A stretch of 64,000 nt of DNA from Alteromonadaceae bacterium (GCA_013373625.1 JABXHM010000026.1:1-64000), one strand, 5' to 3'. Positions 16,935 through 26,891 are shown, counted from the first letter of the stretch. Notes: generated from the letters alone by a model not told the origin. Numbers and translations: made by a program.

Positions 16935-18172
16935 ATCAGTTCCTTGTTAATCACAATATCAAGTTCGGTAAGCTCTCCGGTTACCACCTGCGCATCAGCT
17001 ACCCCTTCCAGGTCGCCTGCTTGCGCGGGTGCCTGCTCATCCGGCGAGACTCTGGCCACTAAGCGCACTGCAGTCAGTTGCTCCAACGAATAAGACGGCG
17101 TCATCGCGTTTTCGCTGCTTAACGTAACTGTCACCGGCATATCTTTTAAAGGCATTCTTAGCACTGCTGCCGGCATTTTGTTATCACTATTGGCATCTTG
17201 TGCAAACACAAATAAAAATGCATTTTCCGGAATATTTGTCGTTAGCGCTTCATCTATAGTGATTGTTATCGAAAATCCGGTTAAACCACTTTGGCTGTCT
17301 TGCCGTGGCGCAGTCGATTTTCCCTGTAACACCGCCAGACGCTCCCTGAGCTGGATATTCAGCGGATTATCTGCAGGCAACTGACCGTCCAGTCGAGCCA
17401 GACTGGCTGCAAGCTGCTCGCTATCACCGAGCCTTCCGGCGACAACAGCGAGCATGAGTTCCAGATTATTGTTATCTGGCTGCTCGGTCACTAGCCGGCT
17501 TAGCAGCCGCCGTGCGTTTCGAAGTTGCGTCTTATCATCACTAGCCATCAGCGCCCGGGCGTATGTCATGCGTACATTGGCATCGTCAGGCGCGTAATAC
17601 ACTGCTTTCTCTAGCGCAGCATAAGCCTCAGCGGTCTGGCCCAACGCCATCCAGATACGACCAAGATACATCCACCCCTGTCCATCATCAGGGTCATTTT
17701 GCAAACGTTTACGTATCGCCAGGGTGAGCTGCTTAAAATCTGTCTCTGTAAAATTCTCTCCGGCCCCGTCGGCAAGCTTGGCACTCAGTTGTGGTAATGC
17801 ATCAAGCGCCGCTTGCGCTTCATTCAGCCTCGACAGATTACTTGCACTGTAATAAGCCCAGCCACCAACCCCTAAAGACACCAGGGCACCAATGAAAAGC
17901 GTTAAGGTTGCCGGACTTGCCCGACTGACCTGCGCATATTGCTCCTCGACCAATGATACTTTGATTTCATCACTGCTCTGGCGCATATCCTGTTCGCTTA
18001 AAACACCTTCTTCGACCTCACGCTGCAATTCTGTTAATCGCTGCTTTACGACTGCAATATTTGCTTGCGTCAGGTTTTCTTGTGGTTTACGTGCACGCAA
18101 CCAGGGCATAACAACGGCCAAAACTAAAAGTGCAGCCAAAAGAACAACTGTCGTAATAAACATCCATGACAT
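16931..18172 (-). CDS. ccmI: Cytochrome c maturation protein CcmI
   Basis: CcmI is the apocytochrome chaperone of System I cytochrome c maturation. The 413-residue protein has two N-terminal membrane helices (about 2-24 and 89-110) around a cytoplasmic helical loop. A periplasmic TPR region follows (about 160-260, with GWMYLGRIWMALGQTAEAYAA). The C-terminal beta-rich domain has ITIDEAL and VRLVARVS, as in fused CcmI/NrfG-like proteins. It shares one base with the ccmH stop and overlaps mlaA by 4 bp. Confidence 0.92.
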   Translation of the reverse strand: MSWMFITTVVLLAALLVLAVVMPWLRARKPQENLTQANIAVVKQRLTELQREVEEGVLSEQDMRQSSDEIKVSLVEEQYAQVSRASPATLTLFIGALVSLGVGGWAYYSASNLSRLNEAQAALDALPQLSAKLADGAGENFTETDFKQLTLAIRKRLQNDPDDGQGWMYLGRIWMALGQTAEAYAALEKAVYYAPDDANVRMTYARALMASDDKTQLRNARRLLSRLVTEQPDNNNLELMLAVVAGRLGDSEQLAASLARLDGQLPADNPLNIQLRERLAVLQGKSTAPRQDSQSGLTGFSITITIDEALTTNIPENAFLFVFAQDANSDNKMPAAVLRMPLKDMPVTVTLSSENAMTPSYSLEQLTAVRLVARVSPDEQAPAQAGDLEGVADAQVVTGELTELDIVINKELM

Positions 18173-18612
18173 TATTTATTTTGCTCCAGCATTTTCTCTG
18201 CCGCGGCGAGCTTGGTCGTCATATCTTCCGGCGGCACCGATTTACGCCGCCCAATCACAACTGCAATGGCTAACACAGCGAACAACAGCGGGGTAAGCCA
18301 CAACCACACTGTCACCGGTGTAACCGGAGGCTGATAATGAATAAAATCGCCGTAACGGGATTTCATATACGTAATGACCTCGTCATTACTTTTGCCTTGT
18401 TTTATCAGGTTGTAGACTTTTCGCCGCATATCATGAGCTATCATCGCGTCGGAGTCGGCAATATTCTGATTCTGACACATCGGGCAACGCAGCTCTTCGG
18501 TCAGCGTCAGAAACGACTGTCTTTGTTGTGGCGTGTCAAAGTCATAGCTATCATCAGTAGCCAGAGCACTGCAGGCCACAATGATAAAGACCGTGAATAT
18601 CAGTAATCTCAT
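18172..18612 (-). CDS. ccmH: Cytochrome c maturation protein CcmH (thiol reductase)
   Basis: CcmH is a membrane-anchored periplasmic thiol oxidoreductase that reduces the apocytochrome CxxCH cysteines before heme attachment. The 146 residues have a signal peptide or anchor (about 1-18), the active motif LRCPMCQNQ (C43 and C46) and a C-terminal membrane helix (about 104-120). It is the short form, corresponding to the N-terminal part of E. coli CcmH, with the rest encoded separately as ccmI. It overlaps ccmG by 4 bp. Confidence 0.94.
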   Translation of the reverse strand: MRLLIFTVFIIVACSALATDDSYDFDTPQQRQSFLTLTEELRCPMCQNQNIADSDAMIAHDMRRKVYNLIKQGKSNDEVITYMKSRYGDFIHYQPPVTPVTVWLWLTPLLFAVLAIAVVIGRRKSVPPEDMTTKLAAAEKMLEQNK

Positions 18613-19208
18613 TCAGCCTCTCCCGACCTGGTCATCTCTTCACGTAGTTGGCGATAAAGCGGCCCCACTTTGTTTAACCACACACGCTGGTTAATATCAC
18701 CAATATGATGCATGCGAATGATCCCGTTATGGTCAATTAAGAAATGCTCAGGTGCGCCTGTCACGCCTAAATCCAACGCCGTGTCACGATACACATCAAA
18801 GATATGAAACTGATAAGGGTTACCAAAGCGGCCAGTAATTTCGCGGACCTCCTGCTGAACCCGACTTACCGTTTTGGTACCAAACTCGGGATCCAGATCC
18901 TGATCAAAATATAAACCCACGATATTGACATTTTGTTGCTTAGCAAGTTCCGTCAGATAAGGCAGCTCTACTGCACAGGTCACACACCAGACTCCCCAAA
19001 CATTGAGCAAAGTGACTTTCCCTTTAAATATCTCCGGTGTGTAGGTGAGCTCAGGAGACATTAAATCCGGCAATTCAAACGCCGGTACCGGCTGTCCTTT
19101 TAGTTGCGAGTCAAGCGCTCTGGGATCTGAAAACAGCCCATTAAATAAAAACACAACCAACAGTAAAAATACCACTAACGGAATACCAAAAATCACTAGT
19201 CTTTTCAT
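18609..19208 (-). CDS. dsbE: Thiol:disulfide interchange protein DsbE/CcmG
   Basis: CcmG is a membrane-anchored thioredoxin-like protein that passes reductant to CcmH or the apocytochrome. The 199-residue product has an N-terminal membrane helix (about 5-24). The thioredoxin fold carries the active site WCVTC (C75 and C78) and a cis-proline region GAPEHFLID (about 155-163). The length is slightly above the E. coli protein (185). It overlaps both ccmF and ccmH by 4 bp, consistent with one polycistronic message. Confidence 0.95.
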   Translation of the reverse strand: MKRLVIFGIPLVVFLLLVVFLFNGLFSDPRALDSQLKGQPVPAFELPDLMSPELTYTPEIFKGKVTLLNVWGVWCVTCAVELPYLTELAKQQNVNIVGLYFDQDLDPEFGTKTVSRVQQEVREITGRFGNPYQFHIFDVYRDTALDLGVTGAPEHFLIDHNGIIRMHHIGDINQRVWLNKVGPLYRQLREEMTRSGEAE

Positions 19209-21202
19209 ACTTCGACCTCGGCCCTCACTGCTGCTGATAACTGAGAACGCCCTGCTTTTGCTACTTTGGCCATACGATAACGTTTATCGGATATAGAGCA
19301 AAAGCCCCCTATCGCCATGATCGCCGCGCCAGCCCATATCCAGATTACAAACGGTTTAATGTATACACGTACGGCCCATGCGTCGCCGTCAAGTGGCTCA
19401 CCCAGCGCAATGAACAGATCACGCACTATCGTTGAGTGAATACCGGCTTCTGTCATTGGCATACGCTGAACCTGATAAAAGCGTTTTTCGGGCTCCAGGT
19501 GGACTATTTTCTCGCCGGATTCATACACATCAAAGATTCCGACGTCAGCGGTATAATTCGGACCGACTCGCTGTTCGATACCGCGAAATGCAAACTCATA
19601 GCCGGATAAAGTTACTAACTGCCCCGGTTTCATTCGCACATCACGCTCCACATCGTAATTGCTGACTAACGTAATACCTATCAAGGTTACGGCAAAGCCC
19701 AGATGTCCCAGGATCATACCCCAATGGCTCGGCGTAAGGCGGCGCAAGCGCTCAACTGCTGATAGCGTATTATTCATAGATGAGACACGTTGCATGATTT
19801 CCAACGTGGTAGTGATGAGTATCCATCCACTCAACACCAGACCAAGCGCGGCCATGTAGGTCGGCGCATCGTAGCTGTAATTTATCAAAATGCCGGCACT
19901 CACACTCAATGCAAATGCGTATAACAGCGTTTTTAGTATTTGCGCGGCTGGCTGATTCTTCCAACGGATCAGCGGTCCAATACCAATACACAGAACAAAC
20001 GGCACTATCAACCAGGTAAACATCTGATTAAAAAACGGTGCGCCAATTGATATAGAGCCAAAGCCCAGTTCTTTATGTACCAGTGGCAATAACGTCCCCA
20101 GCAGCACCACGAGAGTCGCCGCACACAGGAACACATTATTGCCCATTAGCATCACTTCACGTGAAAATAGTTGATACCGCCCAGGACTTTTTAACTGCTG
20201 TGCCCGCAGTGCATATAACACCAGACTGATACCGGTTAATATCACTAGTATTGCCAGAATAAACAGCCCACGTTCAGGGTCGCTGGCAAATGAATGTACC
20301 GACACAATCACACCCGAACGCACTAAAAATGTACCCAGCAAACTCAGCGAAAACGCCGCAATAGCAAGGAGCACCGTCCACGACTTAAATACCTTGCGCT
20401 TTTCCGTGACGGCCAGAGAATGCATTAACGCGGTGCCGACCAACCATGGCATAAACGAGGCATTTTCGACTGGATCCCAAAACCACCATCCGCCCCAGCC
20501 GAGTTCATAGTAGGCCCACCAACTGCCCAACGCGATGCCTACCGACAGGAAACTCCAGGCCGCAATTACCCAGGGGCGCGACCAACGTGCCCAGGTTGAG
20601 TCCAGCTGACCCGAGAGCAACGCCGACACGGCAAAGGCAAAGGCCACTGAAAAGCCCACATAGCCCATATACAGCATTGGCGGATGAATGATCATGCCAA
20701 AATCCTGCAACAGCGGGTTCAGATCTCTGCCATCCACCGGGAAAAATGGCAACATACTGTCGAAGGGATTAGAGGTCAGCAGGATAAACAAATAAAAACC
20801 AATAGCAACCATACCCAGCACTGACAATACACGGGCAATCATAATTTTGGGTATACCACGGCTAAATAACGCTACAGCGACAGTCCATAACGACAGCATT
20901 AATACCCATAACAGGAAAGACCCTTCATGGCCGCCCCACACTGCAGTGACCTTATAATAAACAGGTAAACGGCTGTTCGAATGTTGTGCCACATAATTGA
21001 GCGTGAAGTCATCGGTGACAAACGCGTAAATCAAACAACCAAAGGCAACGGCGGTAAAGACAAACATGCTCATGGCTAACGGTCTGGCCGTCGCAATCAT
21101 CGGCCCATGCCCACGGTAAGCGCCCCACAAGGGGTAAACCGCTAATAAAATTGACGCAACAAGCGCCAGCGCGACGGCAATATTACCTATCTCCGGGATC
21201 AC
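19205..21202 (-). CDS. ccmF: Heme lyase subunit CcmF
   Basis: CcmF is the large inner-membrane subunit that attaches heme from holo-CcmE to apocytochrome c. The 665-residue protein has about 15 hydrophobic helices. The tryptophan-rich WWD motif [20 protein letters not shown] lies at about 234-253. Conserved loop histidines are visible in [11 protein letters not shown] (about 173) and in HSLAVTEKR, right after the WWD stretch. A C-terminal periplasmic domain follows (about 500-615). The length is typical (E. coli 647). ATGA overlaps join it to ccmE upstream and dsbE downstream. Confidence 0.96.
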   Translation of the reverse strand: MIPEIGNIAVALALVASILLAVYPLWGAYRGHGPMIATARPLAMSMFVFTAVAFGCLIYAFVTDDFTLNYVAQHSNSRLPVYYKVTAVWGGHEGSFLLWVLMLSLWTVAVALFSRGIPKIMIARVLSVLGMVAIGFYLFILLTSNPFDSMLPFFPVDGRDLNPLLQDFGMIIHPPMLYMGYVGFSVAFAFAVSALLSGQLDSTWARWSRPWVIAAWSFLSVGIALGSWWAYYELGWGGWWFWDPVENASFMPWLVGTALMHSLAVTEKRKVFKSWTVLLAIAAFSLSLLGTFLVRSGVIVSVHSFASDPERGLFILAILVILTGISLVLYALRAQQLKSPGRYQLFSREVMLMGNNVFLCAATLVVLLGTLLPLVHKELGFGSISIGAPFFNQMFTWLIVPFVLCIGIGPLIRWKNQPAAQILKTLLYAFALSVSAGILINYSYDAPTYMAALGLVLSGWILITTTLEIMQRVSSMNNTLSAVERLRRLTPSHWGMILGHLGFAVTLIGITLVSNYDVERDVRMKPGQLVTLSGYEFAFRGIEQRVGPNYTADVGIFDVYESGEKIVHLEPEKRFYQVQRMPMTEAGIHSTIVRDLFIALGEPLDGDAWAVRVYIKPFVIWIWAGAAIMAIGGFCSISDKRYRMAKVAKAGRSQLSAAVRAEVEV

Positions 21203-21669
21203 GACTCATTGCTTCCTTCGTTAGGGTTAACATGCTTAATGCCTTTCATTTTTTCCGCTAATTCTGGCGGCATGTATTCTTCGTCATGTTTAGCCAGTAC
21301 TTCTTCAGCTTCAATTAATTTTGTATCGACCAACACGCCGGTCGCTACGATGCCCTGACCTTCTCGAAACAAGTCAGGCAATATACCGGCATAACGCACG
21401 GTGACTGCCGGCCCCGTATCAACCAGTGTAAAACTCACTTCAAGCGAGTCACTGTCGCGGGATACTGAACCTGGCACAACCATACCGCCAATGCGCAAAC
21501 GCTGGCCCACCGAAGGTTTAACGCCATCTTTGCCTTCGACTATTTCAGAGGGGGTGTAAAACAAATCGATGTTGTCATTCAGCGCAAACAACATCAGCGT
21601 TACAGCGCCGATAATCAGTACACCTATACCGCCCACGGCGGCAAGTCTTCGTTGTCTTCTCGGATTCAT
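21199..21669 (-). CDS. ccmE: Heme chaperone CcmE
   Basis: CcmE binds heme covalently in the periplasm and carries it to CcmF. The 156 residues have an N-terminal membrane anchor (about 11-30), an OB-fold beta domain, and the heme-attachment motif HDEEY (H128 to Y132). The MPPEL stretch follows directly. The length fits the family (E. coli 159). It starts 1 bp after the ccmD stop and overlaps ccmF by 4 bp. Confidence 0.96.
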   Translation of the reverse strand: MNPRRQRRLAAVGGIGVLIIGAVTLMLFALNDNIDLFYTPSEIVEGKDGVKPSVGQRLRIGGMVVPGSVSRDSDSLEVSFTLVDTGPAVTVRYAGILPDLFREGQGIVATGVLVDTKLIEAEEVLAKHDEEYMPPELAEKMKGIKHVNPNEGSNES

Positions 21670-21670
21670 A

Positions 21671-21901
21671 CTACTTTCCTACCTGCTGCGTATCAGGCGA
21701 TGCGGCTTTTACATTGCGAGCGGCCACTATGCGCGCCTGACGCGCCTGTTCTGCCCGTACTTTTGTGAGCAGCTGTTTATGTGCAATGCGGCTATCAATA
21801 ACCAGCCAGGCCATTGCGACAATTGAGACGCCAAATGACAGCCATACGTACATTGCATAGCCGCCCATATTGAAAAATGCTTGCCAACTGTCAAATTGCA
21901 T
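21671..21901 (-). CDS. ccmD: Heme exporter accessory protein CcmD
   Basis: CcmD is a small membrane protein that helps release holo-CcmE from the CcmABC complex. I choose the ATG at 21901, giving 76 residues beginning [21 protein letters not shown]. This is the usual CcmD N-terminus, and the start lies 1 bp after the ccmC stop. A longer frame starting at 21973 would overlap ccmC by 70 bp and is not supported. One membrane helix (about 16-36) is followed by a basic, helical cytoplasmic tail. Confidence 0.9.
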   Translation of the reverse strand: MQFDSWQAFFNMGGYAMYVWLSFGVSIVAMAWLVIDSRIAHKQLLTKVRAEQARQARIVAARNVKAASPDTQQVGK

Positions 21902-21902
21902 A

Positions 21903-22649
21903 TCAGTCTCCCACTGACGATGCCGCCAGTGCCTTAACCCACGGACGATGATATTCTCGTCGAATGATTTCATTTTTCATACGCATTACGCTGACTGCTG
22001 CAATAAATAAGGCCAAACCTAACAAAGCGATCAATAACGGCCATAACATTTCTGGTGCTATCGATGGTTTATCAAATTTACTGATTGTGGCGCCCTGGTG
22101 AAGGGTGTTCCACCACTCCACTGAGTAATGAATAACAGGTATATTGACAACGCCTACCAATGCCATAACACCAGCCGCTTTGCCCGCTTGCTGTTTGTCT
22201 TCAAAAGCGCCGTATAAAGCAATAACACCAAGGTACAAAAACATTAAGATCAATTCAGACGTTAACCGCGCATCCCAAACCCACCAGGTTCCCCACATGG
22301 GTTTCCCCCAGGCAGCCCCGGTAAACAGGGCAATGAATGTCACCACAGCCCCCACTGGCGCCATCGCAATCATTGCCATAAAAGCGGTACGCCACTGCCA
22401 TACGATACCCACCAGGGCAGCACCAGCCATCGCCACGTAGGTACTCATCGACAAAATAGCACTGGGAACGTGAATATAAATAATTCTGAAAGAATCTCCT
22501 TGCTGGTAATCCTGCGGAGCAAATGCCAGTCCCCATATGCACCCTGTCAATAACGCCAGCACACCCGGCCACCATAAGTAAGGCTGTAACCGGTGACATA
22601 AATGATAAGCGCGTTCAGGTTTGGCGTAAGGATGTAACCACTTCCACAT
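21903..22649 (-). CDS. ccmC: Heme exporter protein CcmC
   Basis: CcmC transfers heme to CcmE at the periplasmic face. The 248-residue protein has six hydrophobic helices and the WWD motif GTWWVWDARLTSELILMFLY (about 119-138). Flanking histidines are seen in IYIHVPSA (about 58-65) and IPVIHYSVEWWNTLHQG (about 170-186). It shares one base with the ccmB stop and is the third gene of the operon. Confidence 0.95.
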   Translation of the reverse strand: MWKWLHPYAKPERAYHLCHRLQPYLWWPGVLALLTGCIWGLAFAPQDYQQGDSFRIIYIHVPSAILSMSTYVAMAGAALVGIVWQWRTAFMAMIAMAPVGAVVTFIALFTGAAWGKPMWGTWWVWDARLTSELILMFLYLGVIALYGAFEDKQQAGKAAGVMALVGVVNIPVIHYSVEWWNTLHQGATISKFDKPSIAPEMLWPLLIALLGLALFIAAVSVMRMKNEIIRREYHRPWVKALAASSVGD

Positions 22650-23317
22650 CAGTTTTGACTCACTCTAAGTGCATAAGCAATTGCCAAGGGGGCTGTTGCC
22701 ATGGCGACCAGTAACATGGCGCCAATAATAGCAAGTTGTGCCCGATAAGGTAATTGCAGAGCGGCAGAATCTACCGCCGAAGTAGCAAAAATCAATAACG
22801 GAATAAACACCGGTATAAGCAATAACGCTAGCAGCACGCCGCCGCGCTGCAACCCCACAGTTAAGCCAACCGCAATTGCCCCCACCAAAGATAACAGCGG
22901 CGTGCCCAGGAGCAGAGACAGCATTAAAGCGACATACATCTCCATGGTCAGGTTTAAAAATAGCGCTAACAACGGTGAAAATACCGCCAGGGGAATAAAA
23001 CTCACCAACCAGTGTACGGCTACCTTTACCGCTGTTACCGCCCATAATGGCTGTCCACTGAGCATATATTGTTCAAGTGAGCCGTCCCAGAAATCATCCC
23101 GGAACATACGGTCCATCGCTAACAACGATGACAGTATTGCCGCAATCCAGATTACCCCGGGACCAATCTTCTGGAGAATAACAGGCCCGGGACCGATCCC
23201 CAGAGGAAACAACGTTATTACCATTAATAAAAACATTAATGGCTGGGCAAGTTCAGAGCGTTGCCGAAATGCCAGGGCGATATCACGCTTAAATATACCC
23301 TTATACAATGCACTCAT
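22649..23317 (-). CDS. ccmB: Heme exporter protein CcmB
   Basis: CcmB is the membrane subunit that works with the ATPase CcmA to energise release of heme-loaded CcmE. The 222-residue protein has six hydrophobic helices and the family N-terminus with KRDIALAFRQRSELAQPLMF (9-28). The following loop shows LLAMDRMFRDDFWDGSLEQ at about 66-84, typical of CcmB. It overlaps ccmA by 4 bp and ccmC by 1 bp. Confidence 0.95.
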   Translation of the reverse strand: MSALYKGIFKRDIALAFRQRSELAQPLMFLLMVITLFPLGIGPGPVILQKIGPGVIWIAAILSSLLAMDRMFRDDFWDGSLEQYMLSGQPLWAVTAVKVAVHWLVSFIPLAVFSPLLALFLNLTMEMYVALMLSLLLGTPLLSLVGAIAVGLTVGLQRGGVLLALLLIPVFIPLLIFATSAVDSAALQLPYRAQLAIIGAMLLVAMATAPLAIAYALRVSQN

Positions 23318-23943
23318 ATGTTGTATTCCAGGTAAAGTTCGGTAAACGGTCCGGCTGCATCGGTCAGGGGTTGATGAGACGTAGTCATAATGGCACCACC
23401 GTTGCTCACATGGATTTTCATGTGTTGTTCCAGAATGTTTATACCGCCCACGTCTAATGCAGTGAAGGGCTCATCAAGAATCCAATATGTCGCTTGTTTC
23501 AGCCACAGTCGCGCCAGCGCCACTCGGCGCTGCTGACCGGCCGAAAGCATTCGCACGGGTACATCCTCTAAGCCCACTAACCCAAGTTTGGCTAAGATAG
23601 CGAAGCTTCTATCAACCTCAAATACACTATTGTGTTGCGCGCACCAGAATTTAAGATTTTCCAACGCCGTCAGCGCGCCGTTTACACCTGCTTTGTGGCC
23701 AATATAAATTAATTGCTGATAAAACCGCTCCCGCGCGTCATGAAAGGGCTCATCATCAATATATATTGTGCCGGACTGAGCAGATGACAAGCCGGTTAAA
23801 ATACGCAACAAACTGGTTTTCCCAGCACCGTTAGGACCACGCAAATGCAACAGCGTGCCAGGCGCCAGCAAAAAGGACAGTTTGCTGAAAAGTACCCTGT
23901 CACGCTTAATACAAGTCAGATTGTCGGCTTTGAGTCCCGCCAA
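23314..23943 (-). CDS. ccmA: Heme exporter ATP-binding protein CcmA
   Basis: CcmA is the ABC ATPase of the CcmABCD complex. Its 209 residues contain Walker A GPNGAGKTS (36-44), signature LSAGQQRRVALARL (about 135-148), Walker B YWILDEPFTALD (about 154-165) and the switch histidine in TTSHQPL. It is the first gene of the ccm operon. The promoter should lie in the 162-bp gap shared with the divergent FliK-like gene. I saw no strong consensus promoter there. Confidence 0.95.
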   Translation of the reverse strand: MAGLKADNLTCIKRDRVLFSKLSFLLAPGTLLHLRGPNGAGKTSLLRILTGLSSAQSGTIYIDDEPFHDARERFYQQLIYIGHKAGVNGALTALENLKFWCAQHNSVFEVDRSFAILAKLGLVGLEDVPVRMLSAGQQRRVALARLWLKQATYWILDEPFTALDVGGINILEQHMKIHVSNGGAIMTTSHQPLTDAAGPFTELYLEYNI

Positions 23944-24105
23944 AAGAAATCCCGTTAAAATGAGCTAATTAACAATGACTAAATAAAACCGCCGCATTCT
24001 ACCACAACTGAACCCCGGCGCATCTTACCCGTTAGACTGATTGGCATATTTCTGATCTAATTCAAATGTTGAGCAAATACACTTTATACTTAACTCTTAG
24101 ATTCC

Positions 24106-26529
24106 GTGGCCGATAACAATAGCATGCAGCCTTCAAATTCCACTCAGCAGCCAGCCGGCAGTTCATCCAGCCATCGCCCCGGAGAAACGCCGGTAGCTGC
24201 GCCAAAGCAAATCGACATCAATAACACAGGCATTGTACTGCGACCAGTAACTGCCGCCAGCGGGAATTCGCAAGCTACCCGTCAAACGTCAGTATTGCAA
24301 ACCCCGCAAAAACAAGCGATACAAGTCACGCCAGCCGTAAGTTCTTCTTCTGCTGACAGTCTGGTACTGATGAAATTACCGACCTCCACACCGGTACAAT
24401 TAAGCCCGCAAACAACGGTAGAATTAACCCAACTATTGTCTCAGCCTGCAGTAGAAAAAACATTAGCAGCGCTTATAAAACTCAGTCCGGAAGCACTCAG
24501 TCAACCATTGAGTAAAGCGCAAATACAATCATTGGTAACAGTCTTAGTGCAGGCACATCGTACGCCACTGTCAATGCCGGTAGAGATTGTGAGTCTCAAC
24601 AACAATACCCTGCATCTGCAAATTGGAGGCCAGGACGGTGGTAAAAAAAACTTGGTAGAGATTCCGATTGCGCAGTTATCGCAAGTGTTAGCAAATACCT
24701 CTGGGGCGGCAACAAAATCAAGTGCCGCCGCTTTACTGGCAAATCTGACCCTACCGGCAAAAGCGACGCTCACATTAACGCCGCCGGCACTGACACCCGC
24801 ACGAACTGCATGGCAGGCGTCTATAACATTGCGGTCAACAGCCGGTATTGCAGGCGGCGCTGCAGCCGAACCGGGAAACATAACCTTTAAAGCGCCTCTG
24901 CAAGCAACGGCACAACCCCTTCAGGCACTGTTTAAAGTAGCCCTGACTCAAGGAGTTTCGCCAAACCTTACATCTGTGACGCAGTGGGCTGAAAATAGTT
25001 TACCAGCAAGATCTGTACAGCAGTTGCAGAGCTTAAGCCAGTTAACACCGGTATCTGTGGGCCTCAAAGGTGATTCATTGATGATTAGCGGCAGTCGCGC
25101 TCAAATTATGGCTGTCGACGCTGCACCAACAAAATCGCTGCTTAATGCTTTACCCACTCTGAACCAGCACACCATTAAACAGCTTAATTCGCAGGCGTTA
25201 TCCAGCGCCAAACTTCCCCCTACTGAGCTCAGTTTCATGCAAGGCAACCCTGCCAGTTCACACATGAATACTTCTGATAAGGGATCAACAAGCGACAACG
25301 TTACATTGCAACGCGACACCTCATCACATTCATCGGGGAAAACGTCCGCGGAACAAATGACCTTAAAACGCGAAGCCAGTTTAGCGCAGCTCAAAGTTGC
25401 GGCGCTATCATCTGAAGCAAAATCAGCCATAGAGACTTTTATTCGCACAGCGAACCGCCTTAACGTAGTCAATACCAACTCACAACCAGCGAGTGTCGCC
25501 AATATAGTCGATGCGCTGCAGAAAATGACAAAGTTTGCCAATGTCACCGAAGGTACATCGCAACAGCAAACCAGTGTCGCACAAAATAAAGGCGCTACAG
25601 CCTCTGCTATCTCCAGCACGGCTCCGGTTGCCACAGGAACAAACGGCACAGCGGCAAAAGCACTGAGCGCCATTATTGCGCAATTGCAATTGGATATTCA
25701 CAGTATTTCAGCGGCCAGTGCTGAACATGGTTTAACCTCAAACAACACCGGCGAGACGGGTACTAACCCTAAAGTCTCTATTGCCAATGCTCAGCAAGTC
25801 AGTGCTGCCATTAAACAATTAATGATTTCGCCAGCCTGGCTGCAGTCCCCCGGCTCATTGCTTAACCCGCCGGCGGGCCAGTCATTCATTAACGGTTTGC
25901 TACAGGTCTTGCAAGTGTCTTTACTGGGACGTCATTACAAGCAGCATACGGATTTAGAGCAGGCCATCAATCGGTCAAAAAGTGCTGCAGGCTCAACCAG
26001 CGTTTCGGGTTTGCTCAGCAGTCTTAATGGCCGTCAGGTCAGAGAATTTGCTCAGCTGGACAGCCAGCAAAACCTGCTTAAGCAACTCAAAGGGTTACTT
26101 GCCGGTCATCAAAGTGCGAAACTGGCAAACTTAGATCAGGCATTACAAGGTCAGGATTCATTCTATTATGTTCTACCTGCGCTGCATCACAACCAACAAG
26201 CTTCTGAAATACTAATCCGTCGCGATAAAGACAGTAAAGACAATAATGAAAAAGAAGCCGAAGGCAGTAGCTGGAACCTTACCATGAAGCTAAGTATTGG
26301 TGAGCACGGAGAATTGCTCACTAAAGTAAAAATAAAATCGGAGCAAATTTTTCTGGATATTTATACATCAAATCAGGATTTGCTTGAAAAGGTTGGTCTG
26401 ACTTTACCATTTCTGCTTAAACGCTTTGCGCTGCTGGGGCTTGACGTGCAGGAACACAAAGTTCAACTCGGTAAGATACCAGATTCCCTTGCAACCAAAC
26501 CCTTTCAACTGTTGGAAACCCAGGCATGA
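24106..26529 (+). CDS. FliK-like flagellar hook-length control domain protein
   Basis: This 807-residue protein has a long Ser/Thr/Ala/Gln-rich, apparently disordered body (about 1-560). The C-terminal Flg_hook domain of FliK begins near residue 720 with WNLTMKLSIGEHGELLTKVK and continues through LLKRFALLGLDVQEHKVQ. FliK-type proteins act as secreted rulers and switch export specificity by contacting the FlhB C-terminal domain. The start is GTG at 24106; an ATG six codons later (24124) is an alternative and neither has a strong ribosome-binding site. The stop overlaps the downstream FlhB-domain gene by 4 bp. It is outside any visible flagellar cluster, so whether it is the main FliK or a paralogue is open. 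Confidence 0.8.
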   Translation: MADNNSMQPSNSTQQPAGSSSSHRPGETPVAAPKQIDINNTGIVLRPVTAASGNSQATRQTSVLQTPQKQAIQVTPAVSSSSADSLVLMKLPTSTPVQLSPQTTVELTQLLSQPAVEKTLAALIKLSPEALSQPLSKAQIQSLVTVLVQAHRTPLSMPVEIVSLNNNTLHLQIGGQDGGKKNLVEIPIAQLSQVLANTSGAATKSSAAALLANLTLPAKATLTLTPPALTPARTAWQASITLRSTAGIAGGAAAEPGNITFKAPLQATAQPLQALFKVALTQGVSPNLTSVTQWAENSLPARSVQQLQSLSQLTPVSVGLKGDSLMISGSRAQIMAVDAAPTKSLLNALPTLNQHTIKQLNSQALSSAKLPPTELSFMQGNPASSHMNTSDKGSTSDNVTLQRDTSSHSSGKTSAEQMTLKREASLAQLKVAALSSEAKSAIETFIRTANRLNVVNTNSQPASVANIVDALQKMTKFANVTEGTSQQQTSVAQNKGATASAISSTAPVATGTNGTAAKALSAIIAQLQLDIHSISAASAEHGLTSNNTGETGTNPKVSIANAQQVSAAIKQLMISPAWLQSPGSLLNPPAGQSFINGLLQVLQVSLLGRHYKQHTDLEQAINRSKSAAGSTSVSGLLSSLNGRQVREFAQLDSQQNLLKQLKGLLAGHQSAKLANLDQALQGQDSFYYVLPALHHNQQASEILIRRDKDSKDNNEKEAEGSSWNLTMKLSIGEHGELLTKVKIKSEQIFLDIYTSNQDLLEKVGLTLPFLLKRFALLGLDVQEHKVQLGKIPDSLATKPFQLLETQA

Positions 26530-26837
26530 ATAATAAAAATAAACGCGCAGTTGGCATCAAGTACAACGAGGCCGAACCATCAGAATCGCCAACAATTGTT
26601 GCCAAAGGTTATGGCGATCTCGCCGAAGCGATTATAGCCAGTGCCAAAGAAAACGGTGTGCTGATTCATGAAGACCCTTACCTCAGTGAGTTTTTAACCA
26701 CACTCGATTTAGGCCAGTCTATTCCGGAATCACTTTACTATGTTATTGCAGAGCTACTGGCCTATTCCTATGTCCTACAAGGCAAGGTGCCACAAAGCTG
26801 GCGGGATGCCATGCCGGGTATCGATGAGAAAATATAA
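26526..26837 (+). CDS. Stand-alone FlhB C-terminal-domain protein (FhlB-type)
   Basis: This 103-residue cytosolic protein corresponds to the export-switch (FlhB_C) domain. It includes AVGIKYNEAEP, TIVAKGYGDLAEAIIASAKE (about 23-42) and LGQSIPESLYYVIAELLAYSY (about 65-85). The sequence begins just after the position where FlhB has its autocleavage motif NPTH, which is absent, and there are no membrane helices. It therefore looks like a pre-cut version of the cleaved C-terminal fragment. The ATGA overlap with the FliK-like gene supports a physical FliK-FlhB type interaction. Similar orphan domains occur in other bacteria (for example YlqH of Bacillus), with unclear roles. Confidence 0.85.
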   Translation: MNNKNKRAVGIKYNEAEPSESPTIVAKGYGDLAEAIIASAKENGVLIHEDPYLSEFLTTLDLGQSIPESLYYVIAELLAYSYVLQGKVPQSWRDAMPGIDEKI

Positions 26838-26864
26838 TGCTTACCTTTCTCTTTCTTCGTGCAT

Positions 26865-26891
26865 AAAAAAGCCCATCTGATTAAGATGGGC
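26865..26891 (-). terminator. Terminator of recA
   Basis: GCCCATCT (26871-26878) pairs with AGATGGGC (26884-26891) around a 5-nt loop. On the minus strand the stem is followed by a T run (the A run at 26865-26870 on the plus strand). It lies about 60 bp past the recA stop. Confidence 0.85.

Noticed and set aside
21902..21973. N-terminal extension of the ccmD frame.
   Set aside because: It would overlap ccmC by 70 bp, and the internal ATG at 21901 gives the conserved CcmD start.
24501..25673. Minus-strand frames of 126 and 190 codons inside the FliK-like gene.
   Set aside because: They are shadows produced by the Ser/Thr/Ala-rich codon pattern of the plus-strand gene and show no domain.
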